NCBI RefSeq assembly: GCF_902170565.1
Contig: NZ_CABHXX010000030.1
Location: 186,001 to 250,000 of the forward strand
Length of the DNA: 64,000 bases
Source: Yersinia thracica
Lineage (GTDB): Bacteria > Pseudomonadota > Gammaproteobacteria > Enterobacterales > Enterobacteriaceae
Direction: 5' to 3'
Shown: piece after piece, positions 53,461 to 62,537 of the stretch
How the letters are laid out: every line of letters starts with the position of its first letter
How positions within the stretch are numbered: position 1 is the first letter of the stretch
Notes under the pieces: generated by a model
Told to the model about the DNA's origin: nothing
The model's input: the letters and a program-made list of their open reading frames with translations, nothing else
Database searches by the model: none
Program-made: the position numbers and the translations under genes

Positions 53461-53586
53461 TAAAACCTAGCGAATAATCTATTAATACTGCAACCAAACA
53501 GTGATAATGATCACCGACAAAGTTATCATGCTTAAACTGCTCTACGATCAGCATAATATCAACACCGTATAACTGAGGGTCTACTA

Positions 53587-53799
53587 TTGCAGCGACAACC
53601 TGTTACATCCTCCAGAATTTTGTCGATTGGTTATGATCCTGAAAATCGCATGCTGGAGATACAGTTCAGAGAACAAGGGATTTATCAGTATCTTGGCGTT
53701 CCTGAGCGTGTTCACCAGAATTTTATGTCGGCCGTTTCGAAAGGTCGTTTTTTTGATGGCGTAATAAAAGGCAAGTTTTTATGCCGGAAAATTGGCTAG
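53587..53799 (+). CDS. KTSC domain-containing small protein
   Basis: 70 aa. The whole sequence fits the KTSC domain (PF13619): SRILSIGYDPENRMLEIQFREQG, then IYQYLGVPERV and the signature-like SKGRFFDGVIKGKF near the C-terminus. KTSC domains are small beta-rich modules found alone or fused to nucleases and synthetases; no function is established. The start is TTG at 53587 with GAGGG eight bases upstream; no ATG is available. Divergent from thrS. Confidence 0.72.
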   Translation: MQRQPVTSSRILSIGYDPENRMLEIQFREQGIYQYLGVPERVHQNFMSAVSKGRFFDGVIKGKFLCRKIG

Positions 53800-53838
53800 T
53801 CAGAAAATAATCAAATAAAAACATATCATTACACCACA

Positions 53839-53890
53839 CTGAAACGGTTACTTCTATGATAAGTATTGGCAAAGAAGTCTGCCGTTTCAG
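53839..53890 (+). other. Structured non-coding segment after the KTSC gene
   Basis: CTGAAACGG (53839-53847) pairs with CCGTTTCAG (53882-53890), and inside it ACTTCT (53850-53855) with AGAAGT (53873-53878), giving a long interrupted hairpin 39 bases after the KTSC stop. No T-run. It opens a 578-bp stretch (53800-54377) with no convincing gene; an open frame across 54078-54287 runs through a terminator hairpin and is not believed. Confidence 0.4.
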
Positions 53891-54170
53891 GAATCTATCA
53901 ACTCCTGTACTGCTCCTCAAATTCTCATAGTCAGAACACCACTAACAGTCAAAAACATAAAATACACCTTTACCTCCATCACGATAATAATGGGTTGCAG
54001 GACTATGTCTTGGAATGCCCCTTTGAAGCCGATTAAAGGCGTTTATCCTTACCAACAATGATTTACATTATGATCTATTGCTTTTGAGTAGCACTGGGTG
54101 TATTGCTATTTCTACAGGATGTGCCCATAATCAATTTCCGTTTCCGTGTAGCAATGGTTACTGGAACGCC

Positions 54171-54205
54171 GCCCCGATTGTTTACGCAATCGGGGCGTTT
54201 TATTT
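54171..54205 (+). terminator. Strong terminator with no gene directly before it
   Basis: CGCCCCGATTG (54171-54181), a six-base loop, CAATCGGGGCG (54188-54198), then TTTTATTTGG. It is one of the best terminators in the window, 372 bases after the nearest plus-strand stop, so it may end a small RNA transcribed from within 53900-54170 or the KTSC transcript. On the other strand it lacks a good T-run. Confidence 0.82.
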
Positions 54206-54377
54206 GGCTCAGGCCAAGAATTCCGTGCTTTTTTTTCCTTTCCCCATAAATACTTCCTTATTGCTCAAAATGGCAGCGCCCTCATAAATACTGAACAATA
54301 AAATATATTCCATCCGTTTTTCTTCCGCATTTTATTGCCTATGATTTGCATACTGGTCAATAAGAGGGAGAAATACG

Positions 54378-54560
54378 ATGAAACAGACTAACGACGTTCT
54401 GTCGGGCCTCGAACTTTACTTTCGCCGGACACATCAACAGAACACTGAGAAAACACCTTGGTTTACTCGCTGGTTGTATATTCCGATAGAAGAAAGGATG
54501 CAGATACTGGATGATTTACTGAAACCATACCCTGCTGCTACAGAGTACCAAAAGAAATAA
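54378..54560 (+). CDS. Small conserved-looking protein of unknown function
   Basis: 60 aa beginning MKQTNDVLSGLELYFRRTHQ. A strong ribosome site GAGGGAG lies 8 bases before the ATG, the best evidence that it is translated. Composition is soluble, with aromatic residues in FTRWLYIPIEERM and an amphipathic C-terminal helix. No signal peptide or TM segment and no family recognised. Confidence 0.55.
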   Translation: MKQTNDVLSGLELYFRRTHQQNTEKTPWFTRWLYIPIEERMQILDDLLKPYPAATEYQKK

Positions 54561-54614
54561 GCTACACGAGCCGGAGAGATATTGAGTAAAAGGAAGATAA
54601 CGGTTGAGATGCAC

Positions 54615-54857
54615 TCACTCTGATGAGTGCATTTTGGCCAGATCAATAGCGGCTTGAATTGCTGAGCGCGCTTGAGGGCTATTTTTCCAACACGTCGATC
54701 CCACCATGGCAGCCGCGCTGCTAACAATCTCATTCATATCAGCCTGACCAAGTTGAGTCAGCGAAGTAAAACCGAGCTGTTCCAGACGTGTAATAACAGT
54801 CGGCCCAACTCCCTTGACGGCTAACAAAGCGCTACGTTCATTATCAGTAAATGCCAT
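54615..54857 (-). CDS. Small helix-hairpin-helix protein
   Basis: 80 aa from ATG 54857 (MAFTDNERS), with GGAGG five bases upstream; the open frame 15 codons further is not needed. A helix-hairpin-helix motif LLAVKGVGPTVITRLEQLGF (about 11-30) is followed by a second, looser helical pair, resembling the Cdd1/Mitomycin-resistance-type HhH family (PF11731), suggesting DNA binding. Function unknown. Convergent with the 60-aa gene. Confidence 0.65.
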   Translation of the reverse strand: MAFTDNERSALLAVKGVGPTVITRLEQLGFTSLTQLGQADMNEIVSSAAAMVGSTCWKNSPQARSAIQAAIDLAKMHSSE

Positions 54858-54982
54858 ACCAGCCTCCGGTGAGATAAGTAGGAAGTGAATAAAAAGGCGC
54901 ATTATTTAAAGTAAAACCATGCCGTCACAATCAAGCCATCTTTTACTTCAAAAAAACCGACCATCGGCTCAGTTAAAAGTGA

Positions 54983-55234
54983 TTAGAGCCGCTTCCTGGA
55001 CGCATTTTCCGCACTGAAAAACCAGAGTTCTGGCAAACGGTTAGGATAAAAGCGGATTTCGTAAGTATCTTTAAGTGGTGCTAAGCGCCAACGGGGACGG
55101 GCTTCACGTTTAGGTTTTAAAAAACGCAAACGGCCACGATCACGTGCAGCTTGGGTATCTAACACCCACGCAGCGGAAGCCGATAATGGCTGACGAATAT
55201 ATTCATCTTCAACACTGATATCACAAATGCACAA
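54983..55234 (-). CDS. Hypothetical small protein, weakly supported
   Basis: 83-codon frame with TTG as first codon and AAGG only a few bases before it. The product is basic and rich in Arg and aromatic residues (LPELWFFSAEN near its end). I recognise no family. It stays open over 250 bases in a non-repetitive area and no competing frame is better, so it may be real, but the start is poor. A promoter-like region of about 300 bp without genes (55235-55533) separates it from marC. Confidence 0.4.
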   Translation of the reverse strand: MCICDISVEDEYIRQPLSASAAWVLDTQAARDRGRLRFLKPKREARPRWRLAPLKDTYEIRFYPNRLPELWFFSAENASRKRL

Positions 55235-55533
55235 AACCTTATTCCTTGCAAAAAATTGATGCTGACATGATTATTCTGGATCTGCGGTATTGAGCCAACT
55301 GTTGCCAGCCAATGGTTTGATCTACATCACATATCCTCGGGTACTTGTTATCACCGTTACGCTAATTGCTGGGCGTCAATGCCAATGACGTTGGGCAATA
55401 GCATTGGTATCGCGTAAAGTGGCAAGGTAAGTAATAATTGCGTATGCGGGCATATTTGCCTGATGTACGGCTAATTGCCTAATATGTTTTACTTTCATTG
55501 GGTTGGTTTGAAGTTATGTCCGGAGCAAGATGA

Positions 55534-56217
55534 ATGCACAGTATTCTTGAGTTATTTAAAGCCATTGGCCTGGGGTTAGTTCTCCTGCTGCCATTGGCAA
55601 ACCCATTGACGACAGTGGCACTATTACTCGGTTTATCCGGCAATATGACCAGCGAAGAGCGTAATCAACAGTCGAAGATGGCATCAATTTATGTCTTCTT
55701 TATTATGACTGTCGCTTACTACGCGGGTCAGGTTGTCATGAGTACCTTTGGTATTTCGATTCCTGGATTGCGCATAGCGGGCGGGCTGATTGTGGCATTC
55801 ATTGGTTTTCGTATGCTTTTCCCACAGCAATCAGCGGAAGATACTCAGTTAGAAGCAAAATCACAGGATTTAAAGAAACGAAAATCGATCAATATTGCCT
55901 TTGTGCCATTGGCAATGCCCAGTACCGCCGGGCCCGGAACTATCGCCATGATCATCAGCTCAGCGGCCTCGGTAAAAGGTCATGACATGTTCAGCCCATG
56001 GGTTGTAGCAGTCGCACCAGTGCTGATTTTTCTCAGTGTTTCACTGATTTTATGGGGTTCGCTGCTCAGTTCTGGCGCTATTATGCGTTGGGTCGGCAAA
56101 AGTGGTATTGAAGCCATTTCACGGCTGATGGGATTTTTGCTGGTGTGTATGGGCGTACAGTTTATTATCAACGGTGTGCTGGATATTATTGCGAACTATA
56201 CCCCTGCGGTTGCATGA
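55534..56217 (+). CDS. marC: MarC family inner-membrane protein
   Basis: 227 aa (E. coli MarC 221) with six hydrophobic segments; conserved blocks [48 protein letters not shown] and [18 protein letters not shown]. The function is unknown; despite its name it is not needed for multiple antibiotic resistance in E. coli. ATG 55534 has GGAG 8 bases upstream (an ATG four bases earlier is out of frame). The marRAB operon, its neighbour in E. coli, is not here. An ERIC element follows. Confidence 0.93.
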   Translation: MHSILELFKAIGLGLVLLLPLANPLTTVALLLGLSGNMTSEERNQQSKMASIYVFFIMTVAYYAGQVVMSTFGISIPGLRIAGGLIVAFIGFRMLFPQQSAEDTQLEAKSQDLKKRKSINIAFVPLAMPSTAGPGTIAMIISSAASVKGHDMFSPWVVAVAPVLIFLSVSLILWGSLLSSGAIMRWVGKSGIEAISRLMGFLLVCMGVQFIINGVLDIIANYTPAVA

Positions 56218-56229
56218 CCCGTTATTTAA

Positions 56230-56450
56230 GATATAAGCCCTAAGTCATTTGAATGGTGGAAAGGCGGCAAGCGAGAAACAAATCAGTCGGGACGATTTGA
56301 ACAGCATTGATGCTAGCCCGCAGGGTAAGCCTCAAGGATGAGGTTCATTAATCCCGATGAACTTACATCAATAAGTCATTCGGGTTATTAAACGCAGCTA
56401 ACGCGCATATAGTTTAAAGTATGACGGGTTTTGAAGTATGACGAGTATAG
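56230..56450 (+). repeat. ERIC element with internal insertion after marC
   Basis: About 220 bp: ERIC core (CCCGATGAACTTACATCAAT, AAGTCATTCGGG) with an extra block (about 56276-56350) containing TGAACAGCATTGATGCTAGC and CAGGGTAAGCCTCA, and a short duplicated right end (ATGACGGGTTTTGAAGTATG). It fills most of the 309 bp between convergent marC and emtA. Confidence 0.85.
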
Positions 56451-56526
56451 AAAGAAACGCTAACCGATGTTTATACTGATACACATATTACAGCATCCAT
56501 AAACGACATCGGTTAGTGCTTTAATA

Positions 56527-57189
56527 TTATTCTGACATCGCCCGGTAAGCGGTATCGACTTTCCACAAATAACGTGGCGCTTGTGCGGCCGGATGTTTCT
56601 TTTGTATATGCTGATAAAATTCGTTCGGGCTAAGACTATTAATTTTATTCACTGCCAGACGTTTATCAGATGAGAACGTCCGCAGCATGGCACCCGCGCC
56701 ATTGGCGTAAGAAACGATAGTCGCATAACGCAATGTTTGCGGATCACTTATCCCCGCTAACTGCTGGTTTTGCAAAATATTGATATAAGCCGTCCCAATA
56801 TCAATATTCTTCACAGGATCTTTTAATTCGCCAGAGCTTGGTTGACCATTGCGCCCTTTCATCCGGTACGCATCACGACCCGCTGTAGAGGCTTTAATTT
56901 GCATCAAACCCACAGCATTTGAAGTGCTGACCACATCAGGATTATAACCAGACTCCACTTGGATAATGGCTTTAATCAAAGTTTCATCAACACCATAATG
57001 GCTGGCGGCTTGTTTAATTACATCGCTATACGCAACTGTACTTGAACCTGCGCTGCTTTTCTGTGCATTAAGGAAACCACCTTGGGGCGCGTTCTTCAGC
57101 CACCCATTATTTGCTTGCGGTGGCGGGGTTTGTTTAGCACACCCTGCCAGCAATAAAATTGCCATTAGGCAACCGACTTTTGAATTCAC
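56527..57189 (-). CDS. emtA: Membrane-bound lytic endotransglycosylase EmtA (MltE)
   Basis: Outer-membrane lipoprotein that cleaves glycan strands of peptidoglycan between MurNAc and GlcNAc. 220 aa (E. coli 203). Lipobox LLAGC about residues 13-17; SLT goose-lysozyme-like domain with the catalytic Glu in IIQVESGYNP (about 80), SNAVGLMQIKAS, and SYANGAGAMLRTFSSD. An N-terminal linker of about 40 residues is polar and variable. Divergent from yfeA. Confidence 0.93.
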   Translation of the reverse strand: MNSKVGCLMAILLLAGCAKQTPPPQANNGWLKNAPQGGFLNAQKSSAGSSTVAYSDVIKQAASHYGVDETLIKAIIQVESGYNPDVVSTSNAVGLMQIKASTAGRDAYRMKGRNGQPSSGELKDPVKNIDIGTAYINILQNQQLAGISDPQTLRYATIVSYANGAGAMLRTFSSDKRLAVNKINSLSPNEFYQHIQKKHPAAQAPRYLWKVDTAYRAMSE

Positions 57190-57358
57190 AGTATTCCCCG
57201 AGCTAATAAGCCGTTTGGTAGCATATACAAATTGTCACCTCGTCCAAATAGATTTTTTGCGCTAGTTTGACCATTATTAACATAATGATCAGGCTATATT
57301 CGGTAACTATCGGTAAGTTTTAGTTTATTGTATGGCGGGGCTTGACTTCATCCCTAAT

Positions 57359-57377
57359 GATATTGATAATCATTTTC
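57359..57377 (+). promoter_or_regulatory. Fur box of yfeABCD
   Basis: GATATTGATAATCATTTTC matches 17 of 19 positions of the Fur consensus, 23 bases before the yfeA start. Y. pestis yfe is repressed by Fur with iron or manganese. Confidence 0.85.
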
Positions 57378-57400
57378 ATTTAAAGAAAGGGAACATCGCC

Positions 57401-58369
57401 ATGTTTACTAAGCAAAAAATACCCTACCTGCACTCTATTAGCGGCTTTAGACCTGGTTTTTTACGTGCCATTGCCTTGTTAACCGCTGTAGCAATTTCAT
57501 CACTGATCAGCACCTCAGCGTTGGCGGAAAATAAGCCCAACGACCCGGATAAAAAATTCAAAATCGTGACGACATTCACGATTATTCAGGATATCGCGCA
57601 AAATGTCGCCGGTGATGCGGCCGTGGTCGAGTCGATAACCAAGCCCGGTGCTGAAATCCATGACTATCAACCAACCCCGCGCGACATCGTCAAAGCACAG
57701 TCAGCGGACCTGATTTTATGGAACGGCATGAATCTGGAACGTTGGTTTGAGCGCTTCTTTGAAAATATTAAAGATGTCCCTTCCGCTGTAGTGACTGACG
57801 GCATTACTCCACTCCCAATCCGTGAAGGGCCGTATAAAGGTATTCCTAACCCACATGCCTGGATGTCCCCTTCAAACGCATTGATTTATATTGAAAATAT
57901 TCGTAAGGCGCTGGTTGAACATGATCCCGCTCATGCTGATACTTATAATCGCAATGCTAAAGCCTATGCTGAAAAAATTGCCGCACTGGATGCCCCGCTA
58001 CGTGAGCGTTTATCCCGAATTCCAGAACAGCAGCGCTGGCTGGTGACCAGTGAGGGTGCTTTCAGTTATCTGGCAAAAGATTATGGTTTTAAAGAAGTTT
58101 ATTTATGGCCAATCAATGCTGAAGAGCAAGGATCTCCACAACAAGTACGCCATGTTATTGATACCATGCGCGCCAATAAAATCCCGGTCATATTTAGCGA
58201 AAGCACTATTTCTGATAAACCGGCTAAGCAGGTCAGCAAAGAAACCGGCGCACAATATGGTGGTGTGTTATATGTTGATTCTCTCTCGAATGAGAAAGGC
58301 CCGGTTCCTACTTATATCGATTTGATTAACACCACGGTGCAAACTATCGCGAAAGGATTTGGTCAATGA
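57401..58369 (+). CDS. yfeA: YfeA, Mn/Fe/Zn periplasmic binding protein
   Basis: Solute-binding protein of the Yfe ABC importer (cluster A-I, SitA-like), a virulence-related manganese and iron system of Yersinia. 322 aa from ATG 57401, preceded by AAAGGGA; the open frame further up lies over the Fur box. Signal peptide ends about residue 43 (SALA-ENK). Metal ligands of the family are present: His in [13 protein letters not shown], His in [11 protein letters not shown], Glu in [15 protein letters not shown] and Asp in LYVDSLS. A slightly longer N-terminus than Y. pestis YfeA. Confidence 0.96.
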   Translation: MFTKQKIPYLHSISGFRPGFLRAIALLTAVAISSLISTSALAENKPNDPDKKFKIVTTFTIIQDIAQNVAGDAAVVESITKPGAEIHDYQPTPRDIVKAQSADLILWNGMNLERWFERFFENIKDVPSAVVTDGITPLPIREGPYKGIPNPHAWMSPSNALIYIENIRKALVEHDPAHADTYNRNAKAYAEKIAALDAPLRERLSRIPEQQRWLVTSEGAFSYLAKDYGFKEVYLWPINAEEQGSPQQVRHVIDTMRANKIPVIFSESTISDKPAKQVSKETGAQYGGVLYVDSLSNEKGPVPTYIDLINTTVQTIAKGFGQ

Positions 58370-59256
58370 GCTCTGCTGTTTTTGTCCGCCCAGAGTTGGT
58401 AGTGGATAATGTCACTGTCACCTATAACAATGGGCATACGGCTATTTATGATGCCAGTTTTTCCCTCACTGGCGGGACTATCTGCGCATTAGTCGGCGTC
58501 AATGGTAGCGGTAAATCAACGCTGTTTAAAAGCATCATGGGCCAAGTCAAACCCAGTGTGGGCAAAGTAGAACTGAGTGATAAACCGGTTAGCCACGCTT
58601 TAAAGCAAAATACCATCGCCTACGTGCCACAGACCGAAGATGTGGATTGGAACTTTCCAGTCTTAGTTGAAGATGTGGTGATGATGGGGCGCTACGGGAA
58701 AATGAATTTTTTGCGTATCCCGAGCCGGGAAGATAAAGCTCTGGTTGATAAGGCTATTGAGCGGGTCGGATTAACCGCATTGCGTTCACGGCAAATCGGC
58801 GAACTGTCTGGCGGGCAGAAAAAACGGGTGTTTCTGGCGCGCGCACTGGCCCAGCAAGGCACGGTATTACTGCTGGATGAGCCTTTCACCGGGGTTGATG
58901 TCAAAACGGAAAATGCCATCATTGATTTGCTGCGCGCGCTGCGCGATGAAGGCCACCTGATTTTGGTTTCAACTCATAACCTCGGCAGTGTACCGGAGTT
59001 TTGTGACCACGTGATTCTGATTAATCAGACCGTGCTCGCGGCGGGTCCAACAGAAACCACCTTTACTCAAAAGAACCTTGAAATGACCTTTGGTGGCGTC
59101 TTGCGCCATATCAATCTCTCGGGGAATACGCTACACGACGATAATGACCCGCGCACCGTGACGGTTATCACCGATGACGAGCGCCCCGCGGTATTTTATG
59201 GTCATACCAAAGATGATCCACCGGCGCAAAGCCAGTCGAAGGAGAACACTCCCTGA
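58366..59256 (+). CDS. yfeB: YfeB, Mn/Fe ABC transporter ATPase
   Basis: 296 aa, as in Y. pestis. Walker [10 protein letters not shown] (about 44-52), signature [16 protein letters not shown] (about 145-160), Walker [12 protein letters not shown] and H-loop STHNLG. A C-terminal tail of about 45 polar residues follows the ATPase domain. ATGA overlap with yfeA; TGATG overlap with yfeC. Confidence 0.96.
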   Translation: MSSAVFVRPELVVDNVTVTYNNGHTAIYDASFSLTGGTICALVGVNGSGKSTLFKSIMGQVKPSVGKVELSDKPVSHALKQNTIAYVPQTEDVDWNFPVLVEDVVMMGRYGKMNFLRIPSREDKALVDKAIERVGLTALRSRQIGELSGGQKKRVFLARALAQQGTVLLLDEPFTGVDVKTENAIIDLLRALRDEGHLILVSTHNLGSVPEFCDHVILINQTVLAAGPTETTFTQKNLEMTFGGVLRHINLSGNTLHDDNDPRTVTVITDDERPAVFYGHTKDDPPAQSQSKENTP

Positions 59257-60140
59257 TGCTGGAAATTTTACTGCAACCCTTTAACTACAATTACATGGTG
59301 AAGGCCATTTGGGTGAGCGCGATTGTCGGTGCGGTCTGTGCTTTCTTATCCGCTTATTTGATGCTGAAAGGCTGGTCGCTGATGGGAGATGCGCTCTCGC
59401 ACTCCGTGGTGCCCGGTGTGGCGGGTGCTTATGCCCTCGGCCTACCTTATGCCGCTGGCGCATTCTTTACCGGCATGCTTGCTGCATTGGCCATGACATT
59501 AGTCCGCCACATTACCCGCCTGCGGGAAGATGCCATCATCGGTTTTATTTTCTCCACTTTCTTTGCCGTCGGGCTGTTAATTGTTTCGCTCAATCCCACC
59601 TCCGTTAATGTGCAGTCAATTATTTTCGGTAATATTTTGGGCATAGCCGATGAAGATGTTTTGCAAGTCGAAATCATTATTTTGGTCTCTTTTGTGATTT
59701 TATGTCTGATTTGGAAAGACTTGCTGGCGGTGTTTTTTGATGAAGGCCATGCTCTGTCGATTGGCCTGTCACCACTGCGGTTAAAAATTTTATTCTTCAC
59801 TTTGCTGAGCGCTTGTACTGTGGCTGCGCTGCAAACTGTCGGGGCGATTCTGGTGATTGCTATGGTGGTCACGCCGGGCGCGACCGCCTATTTATTAACT
59901 GACCGTTTCAGCCGTTTGCTGGTAATAGCTATCGCCATTGGGGCTTTTACCAGTGCTTTTGGCGCTTATCTCAGCTTTTATCTCAATGGGGCAACCGGCG
60001 GGGTCATTGTGACCTTACAAACAGTGGTATTCCTGCTGGCCTTTGTCTTCGCCCCTAAACACGGTTTGCTGGCAACGCGTTATCAAACGCGCCAGAAGCG
60101 CCGTCACCCTGCGGCCCCACGTCCGGAGGATAATGTATGA
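59256..60140 (+). CDS. yfeC: YfeC, Mn/Fe ABC transporter permease
   Basis: 294 aa, ABC-3 family permease with about eight TM segments; SLMGDALSHSVVPGVA (about 45-60) and VVTPGATAYLL are family blocks, and the cytoplasmic EAA-like loop contacts YfeB. Its start overlaps the yfeB stop by one base. A paralogue of yfeD; both are needed in this type of importer. Confidence 0.96.
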   Translation: MLEILLQPFNYNYMVKAIWVSAIVGAVCAFLSAYLMLKGWSLMGDALSHSVVPGVAGAYALGLPYAAGAFFTGMLAALAMTLVRHITRLREDAIIGFIFSTFFAVGLLIVSLNPTSVNVQSIIFGNILGIADEDVLQVEIIILVSFVILCLIWKDLLAVFFDEGHALSIGLSPLRLKILFFTLLSACTVAALQTVGAILVIAMVVTPGATAYLLTDRFSRLLVIAIAIGAFTSAFGAYLSFYLNGATGGVIVTLQTVVFLLAFVFAPKHGLLATRYQTRQKRRHPAAPRPEDNV

Positions 60141-61030
60141 ATACTTTATTCAGTCTGGTCAGCGAACCTTTCGCCTACCCTTTTATGCAACGGGCGATAG
60201 TTGCCGCCATCATTACCGGTGTGGTGTGCGCGGTTTTATCTTGTTATCTGGTGCTAAAAGGTTGGTCATTGATGGGAGATGCTATCTCTCACGCCGTGTT
60301 GCCGGGCATTGTATTGGCCTTTTGGTTGGGTATCCCATTGGTTATCGGGGCTTTTATTTCGGGGATATTCTGTGCTGTCGCCACTGGCTATTTAAAAGAA
60401 AACAGTCGGGTTAAAGAGGATACGGTCATGGGGATTGTATTCTCGGGCATGTTCGCTTTTGGTCTGGTGCTATTTTCCCGTCTGGATACTGACCAGCATC
60501 TTAGCCATATTTTGTTCGGTAATATGCTGGGCATTTCACTGGCTGAGCTGAAACAAACCTTATGGATTGCCGGGTTCACTCTGTTAGTGGTGCTGTTAAA
60601 GCGCAAAGATTTCATGCTGTACTGCTTTGACCCAAACCACGCCCGTGTCATTGGGCTGCCGGTTAAATTATTGCACTATGGTTTACTGTGTTTGCTGGCA
60701 TTAACTATCGTGGCTTCATTGCAGGCGGTGGGGGTTATCTTAGTTATCGCCATGTTGATATCTCCGGGTATTATCGCCTTTATGGTGTGCCGCAGTTTTG
60801 ATCAGATGCTGGTTGTTGCCACTCTGGCTTCGGTGCTCTCGTGTGTATTAGGGACATTGATAAGCTTCCATATTGACGGCGCAACAGGCCCCTGCATTGT
60901 CATTATTCAAGCATTATTCTTTGTCATCGCACTCATATACAGCCATATAAAGCCGATGAAAGGCCGCACAATCGCTTTGAAAGCCAAAGATGGCGGTGCT
61001 AAAAATGCACCAAAAGGTAACCTGCTATAA
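60137..61030 (+). CDS. yfeD: YfeD, Mn/Fe ABC transporter permease
   Basis: 297 aa, second ABC-3 permease, with SLMGDAISHAVLPGIVLA (about 46-63) and MLISPGIIAFM mirroring YfeC. Overlaps yfeC by 4 bases. The basic C-terminal tail is short. The yfeE gene, which lies next to yfeD in Y. pestis in the opposite direction, is not recognised here. Confidence 0.96.
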   Translation: MNTLFSLVSEPFAYPFMQRAIVAAIITGVVCAVLSCYLVLKGWSLMGDAISHAVLPGIVLAFWLGIPLVIGAFISGIFCAVATGYLKENSRVKEDTVMGIVFSGMFAFGLVLFSRLDTDQHLSHILFGNMLGISLAELKQTLWIAGFTLLVVLLKRKDFMLYCFDPNHARVIGLPVKLLHYGLLCLLALTIVASLQAVGVILVIAMLISPGIIAFMVCRSFDQMLVVATLASVLSCVLGTLISFHIDGATGPCIVIIQALFFVIALIYSHIKPMKGRTIALKAKDGGAKNAPKGNLL

Positions 61031-61261
61031 TAAATTGAGCTTTAATATACTTGCCGTATTGTCCTCACGCACTACGGCTTATTATTAATGACTATTCACC
61101 AAGTATATTTCTGTCGTCATGGCGGTCAGTCATAGGCCAGAGCATGAATTGCGGCCCAATAAGCAGTGGAATCTTCCTTTTGTTTGATACTGCATGTATT
61201 CCCTGTGCACAGGGTCTTGTTCTTCGCACCATAAAGAAGTTAACCTAATATTCTGCATTCA
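61031..61261. other. Non-coding region after yfeD
   Basis: No gene that I support. Two short minus-strand frames (about 35 and 46 codons, near 61085-61235) lack ribosome sites and are best seen as chance or as decayed 3' ends; one of them ends in TAYWAAIHALAYD. No good terminator for yfeABCD is seen. A truncated ERIC follows. Confidence 0.35.
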
Positions 61262-61326
61262 AGATAATGGGGATTGCAGGTAGGCAGCAAACGAACAACG
61301 CTTCAATCATCATTAATGAAGGATAT
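61262..61326 (+). repeat. Truncated ERIC before yniA
   Basis: Left ERIC part (GATTGCAGGTAGGCAGCAAA, CGAACAACG) fused to a short right end (TAATGAAGGATAT); the core palindrome is deleted. Confidence 0.65.
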
Positions 61327-61353
61327 AACTGGTAGCTTGATAGGGGGTGAATC

Positions 61354-62223
61354 ATGTGGCAAGCAGTGAATCGTCTGTTAGGTGAATATTTCGGGCCTGC
61401 TGAAATCCGAGAAAGAACCGAACTGCCCGGCGGAGATATTCATGATGCCTGGCGTCTCAGCTATGGTGACACTGAAGTTTTCGTCAAATGTGATGCCCGT
61501 GAAATGCTGCCCATATTTACCGCCGAAGCAGACCAACTCTCTCTATTGGCCCGCAGCAAAACCGTCCAAACACCTGAAGTCTATGGTGTGGGCAGTGATC
61601 GTGAATACAGCTTCCTGCTACTTGAATATATCCCGCTTAAACCCTTAGATGCCCATAATGCTTATTGTCTGGGTCAACAATTAGCGCATTTACATCAATG
61701 GAGTGAACAACTGCAATTTGGGCTGGATTTTGATAATGATTTGTCCACCACACCACAACCCAATAGCTGGCAACGGCGCTGGGCGCAGTTTTTCGCTGAA
61801 CAGCGCATTGGTTGGCAATTACAATTGGCAGCCGAGAAAGGCATGTCGTTTGGTGACATCGAGCATATCACTCATCTGATTCAAGAGCGCTTACAGGGCC
61901 ACCAGCCGCAACCTTCACTGCTACATGGCGATTTATGGCCGGCAAACTGTGCTTCCAGTGCCAATGGGCCGGTTATTTTTGATCCCGCCTGTTATTGGGG
62001 TGACCGCGAGTGTGACCTTGCCATGTTGCCGCTCTACCCAGAACTTCCGGCGCAGATTTATGATGGTTATCAGAGTATCTGGCCACTCCCGTCCGGCTTT
62101 ATTGAACGCCAACCTATTTATCAGCTTTATTACTTATTGAACCGCAGTAATCTGTTTGGTGGGCAACACTGGATTAATGCCCAGATTGCGGTTGAAAAGC
62201 TGCTGCATCCAGAAAGATTTTAA
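61354..62223 (+). CDS. yniA: YniA, fructosamine/ketosamine-3-kinase family
   Basis: Protein-repair type kinase: the family phosphorylates ketosamines on glycated proteins or small molecules so that they fall apart. 289 aa (E. coli YniA 286). Lys of VFVKCD (about 45) in the N-lobe, LLEYIPL hinge, catalytic loop LLHGDLWPAN (about 190-199), and FDPACYWGDRECDLAM (about 209-224) with the metal Asp. The spacing yniA-yniB-hxpB equals E. coli. GTGAATC ATG start with GGGGG about 8 bases before. Confidence 0.93.
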   Translation: MWQAVNRLLGEYFGPAEIRERTELPGGDIHDAWRLSYGDTEVFVKCDAREMLPIFTAEADQLSLLARSKTVQTPEVYGVGSDREYSFLLLEYIPLKPLDAHNAYCLGQQLAHLHQWSEQLQFGLDFDNDLSTTPQPNSWQRRWAQFFAEQRIGWQLQLAAEKGMSFGDIEHITHLIQERLQGHQPQPSLLHGDLWPANCASSANGPVIFDPACYWGDRECDLAMLPLYPELPAQIYDGYQSIWPLPSGFIERQPIYQLYYLLNRSNLFGGQHWINAQIAVEKLLHPERF

Positions 62224-62537
62224 TGCAGCCGCTAACCCCCTAAAGTAAAGGATTCGGCTGTTTTTGTGAGGGGATAGAAAAAAGGCGAGGTTATTGACAA
62301 CGTGCTCGCAGCGGTGAAAACAGGTAGATCGTAAAGACGCCGTACTTCCTTTGTAAAAACAAGCATCCCTGATGGCTCGAGCCGCGCCCTCCCTGGCACG
62401 GACGCTTTACTCTTCTGCCCGTCCTCACCACCCGAGATCGAGTCGTCGAGGTTTGTCAGCAGTCTGAAGGCCCATATTATGGACCTTTTCATTATGGTTT
62501 GATGAGTCAGACTCAACAGTGTTGTCAGGTATTATTG
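62224..62537. other. Structured, GC-richer intergenic segment between yniA and yniB, unassigned
   Basis: 314 bp with no gene. The central part (about 62310-62470) is richer in GC and carries short inverted repeats: GTAAAG (62331-62336) with CTTTAC (62406-62411), the self-complementary GGCTCGAGCC (62374-62383), and a TTGACAA / TTTGTCAG pair near its ends. It resembles an interspersed repeat or mobile-derived element, but I see no second copy in this window. One frame through it is considered spurious. Confidence 0.4.

Noticed and set aside
54078-54287. 69-codon plus-strand frame with a lipobox-like STGC
   Set aside because: It reads straight through the strong terminator hairpin at 54171-54205 and has no ribosome site.
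61085-61235. Remnant of yfeE next to yfeD
   Set aside because: A short frame ends in protein-like sequence, but I cannot show similarity to YfeE, and it has no start.
62232-62516. 94-codon minus-strand frame between yniA and yniB
   Set aside because: No family and no ribosome site; it spans the structured element and is probably chance.
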